Source: an uncultured Corynebacterium sp. (lineage in GTDB: Bacteria > Actinomycetota > Actinomycetes > Mycobacteriales > Mycobacteriaceae). From it: 19,374 nucleotides of DNA. The stretch spans positions 1 to 19,374 of the forward strand of contig CAMILJ010000022.1 of NCBI GenBank assembly GCA_946222625.1, written 5' to 3'. The notes beneath the pieces were generated by a model, which did not search any database, was not told where the DNA came from, and saw only the letters and a list, made by a program, of their open reading frames with translations. The first letter of the stretch is position 1; every line of letters starts with the position of its first letter. Below are positions 14,920-19,374 of this stretch, one piece after another. Made by a program: the position numbers and the translations under genes.

Positions 14920-15453
14920 TTAATCCTTTAGTTCGGGGTGTTTCTTGAGGTACTCGGCGTATTCCTCCTTGGTGAGGAGGACTTGCTGGCCATCGCGGTG
15001 GACGATGATGACCTTGTCGTCGGCAGCATCACGGCCAGTGGTGAGCGCGTCGGGGATGCGTCCATTGGAGGCGGTAGCAAGGCGGGGGAGGGAGTTGAAC
15101 GTCACGCCTGGCAGGTTGACGTTGTCGCCGCTGGTGGTGCGGGCATAGGCACGTGAGCGCTGGAAGCCGATTCCTTTAAAGTCCTTCCATGCAATGTCCC
15201 TGGGGCCGCGGAAGCCATAGGTGGTGTGGATGCCCTTGCTGTCAACGGTGGTGCGTGCGCGTAGAACCCACCAGATGGCCAGCACTGGGAAGATGAGGAC
15301 CCAGAAGAGGTACTTCGGGGCCCAGCCAATGCTGAGGAAAGCGATGGCGGCGAGGATGCCAATGCCGAGGAGGTGTTCGCGGGTGGGCTTGAACGTTTCG
15401 GCCGTGGGGTGTTCGGCGCGGAGAGATGCGTTCTGCGGGTGTGAGGACGTCAT
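14920..15453 (-). CDS. Bacterial PH-domain membrane protein (Cfp6 type)
   Basis: A protein of 177 residues: a hydrophilic start, two adjacent membrane helices (about 29-63, HLLGIGILAAIAFLSIGWAP and the next), then a bacterial PH domain (about 68-150: TTVDSKGIHTTYGFRGPRDIAWKDFKGIGF) and a charged tail ending KKHPELKD. It resembles the actinobacterial low-molecular-weight antigen Cfp6, whose gene in Mycobacterium tuberculosis also lies next to ilvB. The biochemical role is unknown. The ATG at 15453 has no Shine-Dalgarno sequence but a TACGAT hexamer 8 bases upstream. It is the first gene of the leftward ilvD operon. Confidence 0.8.
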   Translation of the reverse strand: MTSSHPQNASLRAEHPTAETFKPTREHLLGIGILAAIAFLSIGWAPKYLFWVLIFPVLAIWWVLRARTTVDSKGIHTTYGFRGPRDIAWKDFKGIGFQRSRAYARTTSGDNVNLPGVTFNSLPRLATASNGRIPDALTTGRDAADDKVIIVHRDGQQVLLTKEEYAEYLKKHPELKD

Positions 15454-15461
15454 AGTGGGTC

Positions 15462-15467
15462 ATCGTA
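15462..15467 (-). promoter_or_regulatory. -10 hexamer TACGAT for the PH-ilvD operon
   Basis: TACGAT on the minus strand ends 8 bases before the ATG at 15453, with no Shine-Dalgarno sequence, suggesting a leaderless mRNA for the leftward operon. It is about 110 bp from the divergent ilvB promoter and shares the intervening region. Confidence 0.5.
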
Positions 15468-15511
15468 ATTGACTGTGCGGCGCGGTGGCGAACCGCCCCA
15501 CCTGTGCAATC

Positions 15512-15543
15512 TCGCAAAATGAGAAAAAGATCCCAAAATGGGG
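15512..15543. promoter_or_regulatory. Paired palindromes upstream of ilvB, candidate operator
   Basis: TCGCA-AAA-TGAGA (15512-15524) and TCCCA-AAA-TGGGG (15531-15543) are two imperfect dyads of the same TCnCA-N3-TGnGA pattern, centred 19 bp apart (about two helical turns). They lie about 45-75 bp upstream of the predicted ilvB transcription start and between the divergent operons. A related pair occurs upstream of ilvC (18113-18146). The binding protein is unknown. Confidence 0.45.
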
Positions 15544-15574
15544 GTAAATGCCAGCGGTGGCGTTTCTATCAGTG

Positions 15575-15580
15575 TACAGT
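15575..15580 (+). promoter_or_regulatory. -10 hexamer TACAGT of the ilvBN promoter
   Basis: TACAGT ends 7 bases before the ATG of the leader peptide at 15588, so transcription is predicted to start at or next to that ATG. A small dyad, GCCA-GCGG-TGGC (15550-15561), covers the expected -35 zone, where no canonical -35 is seen. Confidence 0.65.
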
Positions 15581-15587
15581 TTGTCCC

Positions 15588-15641
15588 ATGATCATTATTC
15601 GACTTCAGCTTGTAGTAGTACCCGGGCGGCGCGAGCCGTAG
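15588..15641 (+). CDS. ilvBN attenuator leader peptide (17 aa)
   Basis: The short reading frame encodes MIIIRLQLVVVPGRREP: three consecutive Ile codons, two Leu and three consecutive Val codons in 17 residues, followed by TAG at 15639-15641. This is the control-codon composition of a multivalent branched-chain amino acid leader peptide. No Shine-Dalgarno sequence precedes it, and the -10 lies 7 bases upstream, so it is probably translated from a leaderless mRNA end. C. glutamicum ilvBNC is known to be attenuated through a similar leader peptide lacking a ribosome binding site. It is too short for routine gene calling. Confidence 0.9.
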   Translation: MIIIRLQLVVVPGRREP

Positions 15642-15678
15642 CGAGTCCACGAGTGACGTCAACCAGCACGCGCCCCCG
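15623..15678 (+). promoter_or_regulatory. ilvB attenuator: antiterminator and pause helices
   Basis: CGGG-c-GGCGCG (15623-15633) pairs with CGCGCCCCCG (15669-15678) over 10 bp with one bulged C. This consumes the 5' arm of the terminator and so acts as an antiterminator. The same upstream segment can instead fold locally as CGGC-GCGA-GCCG (15627-15638), a pause or protector hairpin compatible with the terminator. A ribosome stalled at the Ile or Leu codons leaves 15623-15633 free; one reaching the stop codon covers it. Confidence 0.7.
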
Positions 15679-15724
15679 TTACCTTCACACCCAGGAAGGT
15701 CAGACGGGGGCGTTACTCGTTGGA
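15646..15724 (+). promoter_or_regulatory. Outer helix enclosing the ilvB terminator
   Basis: TCCACGAGTGACG (15646-15658) can pair with CGTTACTCG plus TGGA (15711-15719 and 15721-15724) through 13 base pairs including one G-U, with one bulged T at 15720. It would wrap around the terminator hairpin, sharing its last base at 15711. It may stabilise the terminated form or the processed RNA end. Confidence 0.5.
15672..15713 (+). terminator. ilvB attenuator: terminator hairpin
   Basis: GCCCCCGT (15672-15679) pairs with ACGGGGGC (15704-15711), and within it ACCTTC (15681-15686) pairs with GAAGGT (15695-15700), an unpaired T and CAG separating the two helices. The stem is very stable, but the following sequence, GTTACTCGTTGG, is only moderately T-rich. 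The stop codon of the leader peptide lies 31 bases upstream, as in classical attenuators. Confidence 0.75.
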
Positions 15725-15767
15725 TGATCTCTTCACCACCCACCCCCACTGAAGGAGCACAACAACC

Positions 15768-17600
15768 GTGACAGCTTCCACTCCGCCGCAGCGGGCGCCC
15801 GAGCGCATCACGGGCGCACACGCCATTGTCCGCACCCTCGAAGATCTCGGAACCGAGCTGGTCTTCGGCATTCCGGGTGGCGCCGTGCTTCCGCTTTACG
15901 ACGCCCTCTTCGAATCAACGAAGCTGCGCCACGTGCTCACCCGCCACGAGCAGGGGGCCGGTCACGCAGCCGAAGGCTATGCCCAGGCATCCGGAAAGGT
16001 CGGCGTCATGATTGCTACCTCCGGTCCAGGTGCCACCAACCTGGTGACCCCGCTGGCGGATGCCAACCTGGACTCCGTGCCCGTCGTGGCGATTACCGGG
16101 CAGGTCGGCAGTTCGTTGTTGGGCACCGACGCCTTCCAAGAGGCCGATATCCGTGGCGTGACGATGCCGATTACGAAGCATAACTTCATCGTCACTAAGG
16201 CCGAGGATATCCCCGGGGCCATCGCAGCCGCCTTCCATTTGGCCTCGACTGGCCGGCCAGGCCCAGTCCTCGTGGATATTCCGAAGGACGTGCAGAATGC
16301 GCTGATGGAGTACTCGGGTCCGGTCATGCCGGATTTGCCCGGCTACAAGCCCACGACTACTCCGCACCCGCGTCAGATCGCCCAGGCGGTCCAGCGCATT
16401 GCTCGCGCCGAGCGTCCGGTGCTCTACGTTGGCGGCGGCGTCATCAAGGCCGAAGCGTCCCGCGAGCTGCGCGAGTTTGCTGAGTTGACCGGCATCCCGG
16501 TCGTGACCACGCTTATGGCTCTGGGCGCCTTCCCGGATACTCACCCGCAGCACATGGGTATGCCCGGCATGCACGGCACGGTGCCGGCGGTGGCCGCGCT
16601 GCAGCGCGCAGACCTCATTATTGCGGTGGGCGCACGCTTCGATGACCGTGTGACCGGTGATACCGACACGTTCGCTCCCCACGCCGAGGTCATCCACGCC
16701 GACATCGACCCGGCCGAGATCGGCAAGATCCGTGAGGTAGCTGTTCCCATCGTGGGTGATGCCCGCGAGGTGCTCCTGCGCCTGACCAAGGCTTATGCCA
16801 ATGACGCGGAGCTGGATGCCCCGCGCATCGGGCCGTGGATGGAGTATTTGGGGGACCTGCAAAGCCGCTTCCCGCGCGGTTTCGAGCCGACAGCAGACGG
16901 CCTGCTCAATCCGCAAGAGGTTATTCAGCAACTCAGCTCCATTGTTGGCCCGGAGGCCATCTACTGTGCGGGCGTGGGCCAGCACCAGATGTGGTCGGCG
17001 CAGTTCTTAGACTTCGAGCACCCGCGCAGCTGGATCAACTCCGGTGGCGCCGGCACGATGGGCTACGCAGTACCCGCGGCGCTCGGTGCAAAGGCTGCCT
17101 GCCCGGAGCGTGAAGTCTGGGCAATCGATGGCGATGGCTGCTTCCAGATGACGAACCAAGAGCTGACCACCGCTGCAGTGGAGGGATTCCCCATCAAGGT
17201 TGCTGTGATCAATAACGGCAACTTGGGCATGGTGCGCCAGTGGCAGACGCTCTTCTATGAGAACAAGTACTCCCATACCAAGCTGCGCGAGCACGATGAA
17301 TTTGTGCCGGACTTTGTCAAGCTCAGCGAAGCCCTGGGCTGCGAATCCATTCGCGTAACCACGGCAGAAGAAATTGGCCCCGCTATTGAGCGTGCGCGCT
17401 CAATTAATGACCGTCCGGTGGTCATTGACTTCATCGTCGGGCATGACGCCCAGGTGTGGCCGATGATTGGCGGTGGTGCCTCGAATGAGGAAATCCAATA
17501 CGCCTTGGGCCTGCGCCCGCTGTTTGATGAAAATGAGTCAGCGGCCGAGGAACCGGCCGACATCCACGAATCTCTCGAGGAGGCCGAAAACAATGGCTAA
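15768..17600 (+). CDS. ilvB: Acetohydroxyacid synthase, catalytic (large) subunit
   Basis: Condenses pyruvate with pyruvate or 2-oxobutyrate to acetolactate or acetohydroxybutyrate, the first common step of Val/Leu/Ile synthesis. The 610 residues show the thiamine diphosphate enzyme layout: a PYR domain with FGIPGGAVLPLYD (33-45) and catalytic Glu61 in RHEQGAGHAAEGYA; the central FAD-type domain; and a PP domain with GDG (455-457) followed by NNGNLGMVRQWQ. Length is close to C. glutamicum IlvB. Translation starts at GTG 15768 behind GAAGGAG (15751-15757, 10-base spacing), downstream of the attenuator. The end overlaps ilvN by 8 bases, so the subunits are probably translationally coupled. Confidence 0.97.
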   Translation: MTASTPPQRAPERITGAHAIVRTLEDLGTELVFGIPGGAVLPLYDALFESTKLRHVLTRHEQGAGHAAEGYAQASGKVGVMIATSGPGATNLVTPLADANLDSVPVVAITGQVGSSLLGTDAFQEADIRGVTMPITKHNFIVTKAEDIPGAIAAAFHLASTGRPGPVLVDIPKDVQNALMEYSGPVMPDLPGYKPTTTPHPRQIAQAVQRIARAERPVLYVGGGVIKAEASRELREFAELTGIPVVTTLMALGAFPDTHPQHMGMPGMHGTVPAVAALQRADLIIAVGARFDDRVTGDTDTFAPHAEVIHADIDPAEIGKIREVAVPIVGDAREVLLRLTKAYANDAELDAPRIGPWMEYLGDLQSRFPRGFEPTADGLLNPQEVIQQLSSIVGPEAIYCAGVGQHQMWSAQFLDFEHPRSWINSGGAGTMGYAVPAALGAKAACPEREVWAIDGDGCFQMTNQELTTAAVEGFPIKVAVINNGNLGMVRQWQTLFYENKYSHTKLREHDEFVPDFVKLSEALGCESIRVTTAEEIGPAIERARSINDRPVVIDFIVGHDAQVWPMIGGGASNEEIQYALGLRPLFDENESAAEEPADIHESLEEAENNG

Positions 17601-18108
17601 AGACGACATCACCCGACACATCCTCTCCGTTCGGGTTCAGGATATTGAGGGCATCATCTCCCGTGTGACCGGCATGTTCACCCGCCGTGGCTATAACCTC
17701 ATTTCGCTGGTGTCCGCTCGGACCGAGACGGAGGGCATTAACCGCCTGACCATCGTCGTGGATGCCTCCGAGGTCATCATCGAGCAGGTGACGAAGCAGC
17801 TCAACAAAATCGTCCCGGTGCTCAAAGTGGTTGAGCTCGAGGAAGAGAACACGATTGCGCGCTCCATCATGTTGGTGAAGGTGGCCGCGGATAACTCCAA
17901 CCGCCCCCAGGTGGTCGACGCGGTGAACATCTTCCGCGCGCGCATCGTGGATGTATCGCCGGAGTCCGTGGTGGTCGAGGCCACCGGAACGCCCGGCAAG
18001 CTGCAGGCGCTTCTCGACGTCCTCGAGCCCTTCGGCATCCGCGAACTAGTGCAGTCCGGAAATGTCGCGCTGGGTCGTGGCCCGAAGGCGATGGCACCGA
18101 GCAAATAA
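17593..18108 (+). CDS. ilvN: Acetohydroxyacid synthase, regulatory (small) subunit
   Basis: Activates IlvB and confers feedback inhibition by valine and other branched-chain amino acids. The 171 residues comprise an N-terminal ACT domain (about 8-80, HILSVRVQDIEGIISRVTGM) and the C-terminal small-subunit domain (about 85-160, ending FGIRELVQSG). The G20-I21-I22 triplet, which in C. glutamicum IlvN governs feedback sensitivity, is intact, so the enzyme should be inhibitable. The start ATG (17593) overlaps ilvB by ATGGCTAA and has GAGGAGG (17577-17583) within the ilvB coding sequence. ilvC follows after 111 bases. Confidence 0.96.
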   Translation: MAKDDITRHILSVRVQDIEGIISRVTGMFTRRGYNLISLVSARTETEGINRLTIVVDASEVIIEQVTKQLNKIVPVLKVVELEEENTIARSIMLVKVAADNSNRPQVVDAVNIFRARIVDVSPESVVVEATGTPGKLQALLDVLEPFGIRELVQSGNVALGRGPKAMAPSK

Positions 18109-18112
18109 AAAA

Positions 18113-18146
18113 TCTCACAATGTGAGCATACCGTCCCAAAGTGTGA
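18113..18146. promoter_or_regulatory. Paired palindromes upstream of ilvC, candidate operator
   Basis: CTCACA-A-TGTGAG (18114-18126) is a perfect 13-bp dyad, followed by TCCCA-AAG-TGTGA (18134-18146), with centres 20 bp apart. Both resemble the ilvB-upstream pair, although the first has a 1-base rather than a 3-base centre. A TACCGT hexamer (18129-18134) lies between them and could be the ilvC -10, in which case binding would block the promoter. Confidence 0.45.
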
Positions 18147-18167
18147 TACAAATTCAATAGGCCGAGT

Positions 18168-18186
18168 CACTACTGGATGCGTAGTG
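18168..18186 (+). promoter_or_regulatory. Hairpin in the ilvC 5' leader
   Basis: CACTAC (18168-18173) and GTAGTG (18181-18186) form a perfect 6-bp stem with a 7-base loop, 33 bases before the ilvC ATG. There is no T-run, so it is not a terminator. It could stabilise the mRNA or be an operator. Confidence 0.4.
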
Positions 18187-18219
18187 CGAACGAACCCAAA
18201 GAGAAAAGGAACATCAAAC

Positions 18220-19233
18220 ATGGCTATTGAGACTCTGTACGATTCCGATGCAGACCTGACCATCATCCAGGGCCGCAAGGTCGCCATAATCGGCTATGGC
18301 TCCCAGGGGCACGCCCACGCAATGAACCTGCGTGACTCTGGCGTTGAGGTCGCCATCGGCCTGCGCGAGGGCTCGAAGTCCCGCGAGAAGGCAGAAGAGG
18401 CGGGCTTCAAGGTTTTCACCAACGCCGAGGCCGCCAAGTGGGCTGATGTCATCATGCTGCTGGCTCCGGATACCTCCCAGGCTGCCATCTTCACCGAGGA
18501 TATCGAACCCAACCTGGAGGACGGCAACGCGCTGTTCTTCGGTCACGGCCTCAACATCCACTTTGGCCTGATCAAGCCGGCGGAGAACATCACCATCGGC
18601 ATGGTTGCCCCAAAGGGCCCGGGCCACCTGGTTCGCCGCCAGTTCGTCGACGGCAAGGGCGTTCCCTGCTTGATCGCGACCGAGCAGGATCCGAAGGGCG
18701 AGGGACGCGAGCTGACCCTGTCCTACGCTGCGGCCATCGGCGGTGCCCGCGCCGGCGTTATCCCAACCACCTTCAAGGATGAGACCGAGACCGACCTCTT
18801 CGGTGAACAGGCAGTCCTGTGCGGTGGCGTGGAGTACCTGATCATGAACGGCTTCGAGGTCCTCACCGAGGCTGGCTATGAGCCGGAGATGGCTTATTTC
18901 GAGGTCTGCCACGAGCTGAAGCTCATCGTTGACCTCATTGTTGAGGGTGGCATCAAGAACATGAACTACTCCTGTTCCGACACCGCAGAGTTTGGTGGCT
19001 ACCTCTCCGGCCCGCGCGTCATCGACGCTTCCGTGAAGGAGCGTATGAAGGATGTGCTCACTGATATTCAGGACGGCACCTTCGTTAAGCGTCTCGTCGC
19101 CAACGTTGAAGGCGGCAATAAGGAGTTGGAGGAGCTGCGCGCCAAGGTGAACTCCCACCCGATTGAACAGACCGGCTCCCAGCTGCGTGACCTCATGAGC
19201 TGGGTCAAGAATCCGTTGGATGCAACTGCATAA
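18220..19233 (+). CDS. ilvC: Ketol-acid reductoisomerase, class I
   Basis: Isomerises and reduces acetolactate and acetohydroxybutyrate to dihydroxy acids using NADPH and Mg2+, the second step of Val/Ile synthesis. The 337 residues have the Rossmann motif GYGSQGHAHAMN (25-36) and an NADPH-type loop REGSKSREKA. They also have the PKGPGHLVRRQF segment, metal ligands D192 and E196 (ETDLFGEQ), and E228 and E232 (YFEVCHELKLIVD). The length is that of short class I enzymes. The ATG at 18220 follows AAAGGA (18205-18210); an upstream frame to 18184 lacks family similarity. It can be read with ilvBN or from its own promoter in the 111-bp gap, as known in C. glutamicum. Confidence 0.97.
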   Translation: MAIETLYDSDADLTIIQGRKVAIIGYGSQGHAHAMNLRDSGVEVAIGLREGSKSREKAEEAGFKVFTNAEAAKWADVIMLLAPDTSQAAIFTEDIEPNLEDGNALFFGHGLNIHFGLIKPAENITIGMVAPKGPGHLVRRQFVDGKGVPCLIATEQDPKGEGRELTLSYAAAIGGARAGVIPTTFKDETETDLFGEQAVLCGGVEYLIMNGFEVLTEAGYEPEMAYFEVCHELKLIVDLIVEGGIKNMNYSCSDTAEFGGYLSGPRVIDASVKERMKDVLTDIQDGTFVKRLVANVEGGNKELEELRAKVNSHPIEQTGSQLRDLMSWVKNPLDATA

Positions 19234-19251
19234 ACTGCACTTCGACTAGAG

Positions 19252-19286
19252 AATCCCGTTGGCCACTGGTCAGCGGGATTTCCTTT
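19252..19286 (+). terminator. Intrinsic terminator of the ilv operon
   Basis: Bases 19252-19264 pair with 19268-19280 over 13 bp (AATCCCG outermost against CGGGATT, with two G-U pairs inside) around a 3-base ACT loop. TCCTTTT follows directly. This is the clearest intrinsic terminator in the window, 18 bases after the ilvC stop. Confidence 0.9.
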
Positions 19287-19332
19287 TGATGTGATGTACG
19301 CACATAAACGGGCATATTCCCACATTTAGTTG

Positions 19333-19338
19333 TAGGCT
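19333..19338 (+). promoter_or_regulatory. -10 hexamer TAGGCT, leaderless start at 19346
   Basis: TAGGCT ends 7 bases before an ATG at 19346, the same spacing as at most other starts in this window, with no Shine-Dalgarno site at normal distance. It marks the beginning of a new transcription unit after the ilv terminator. Confidence 0.5.
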
Positions 19339-19345
19339 CGGGGCC

Positions 19346-19374
19346 ATGGGTTTCTCTACGCCAAGCTATGACCT
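19346..19374 (+). CDS. Partial rightward gene, N-terminus only
   Basis: The frame reads MGFSTPSYD and then runs off the window. The start is supported by the leaderless-type promoter. The opening residues remind me of DUF262/GmrSD-type proteins, which often begin with a similar GFxTPxY stretch, but nine residues cannot establish a family. Confidence 0.45.

Noticed and set aside
13190..14948. Long plus-strand frames opposite ilvD
   Set aside because: Glycine/valine-rich translations without family features, antisense to a gene with intact iron-sulfur and catalytic motifs.
18113..18155. GlxR (CRP-type) site upstream of ilvC
   Set aside because: The GlxR consensus is TGTGA-N6-TCACA. Here the half-sites occur in the opposite order (TCACA first) with a 1-base centre, so it does not fit.
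18214..19158. 314-codon minus-strand frame opposite ilvC
   Set aside because: A shadow of ilvC, which has all metal and NADPH ligands; no independent signals.
1..19374. Defence system, prophage, insertion sequence or CRISPR
   Set aside because: No transposase, integrase, direct-repeat array or atypical base composition was seen; the gene order is that of the conserved corynebacterial chromosome.

Overview
The window is a 19.4-kb stretch of a Corynebacterium chromosome. The evidence is the moderately high G+C content, protein sequences that read as close relatives of Corynebacterium glutamicum proteins (PfkA, GatB, LysE/LysG, IlvB/IlvN/IlvC), the familiar corynebacterial order pfkA - gatB - lysE/lysG - ilvD - ilvBNC, and the many promoters placed for leaderless mRNA. 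I do not assign a species. I see no mobile element, phage, CRISPR, tRNA or rRNA. This is ordinary core chromosome, and I found no previously undescribed multi-gene system. The interest lies in its control signals.

Left part (1-2035): a partial leftward gene starts at 33 behind a dyad-rich promoter region. A small leftward membrane protein (265-588) is divergent from a 14-TM DHA2-type MFS exporter (637-2013), with two almost overlapping promoters between them. Next come pfkA (glycolysis), an AspT/YidE-type transporter with two RCK-C domains, gatB (Glu-tRNA(Gln)/Asp-tRNA(Asn) amidotransferase subunit B) and a zinc alcohol dehydrogenase, all rightward.

Middle (7366-11783): a YkvI-family membrane protein with a long acidic cytoplasmic tail converges on the lysine/arginine exporter gene lysE, and their stop codons overlap by 4 bases. 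lysE is divergent from its activator gene lysG. A DoxX-family membrane protein with a disordered N-terminal extension follows and is separated by a large palindrome from the next, leftward, transcription unit.

Right part (11784-19374): a leftward operon encodes a bacterial PH-domain protein (Cfp6 type), IlvD and a GT87 mannosyltransferase-like membrane protein. Divergent from it is ilvBN-ilvC. The ilvB leader holds a 17-codon peptide, MIIIRLQLVVVPGRREP, followed by mutually exclusive antiterminator and terminator helices: a classical attenuator answering to all three branched-chain amino acids. ilvC has its own leader. A pair of small palindromes about 20 bp apart occurs upstream of both ilvB and ilvC and may be a shared operator. 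ilvC ends in a strong intrinsic terminator, and a new gene begins at 19346.

Functionally, IlvB/IlvN (acetohydroxyacid synthase), IlvC (isomeroreductase) and IlvD (dihydroxyacid dehydratase) give three consecutive steps of Ile/Val synthesis. LysE/LysG exports basic amino acids, and PfkA commits sugar to glycolysis. Ten starts in the window (possibly eleven) have a TAnnnT -10 hexamer 6-8 bases before the start codon and no Shine-Dalgarno sequence, so most transcription units here appear to be leaderless. Genes inside operons or behind long leaders instead have Shine-Dalgarno sites.
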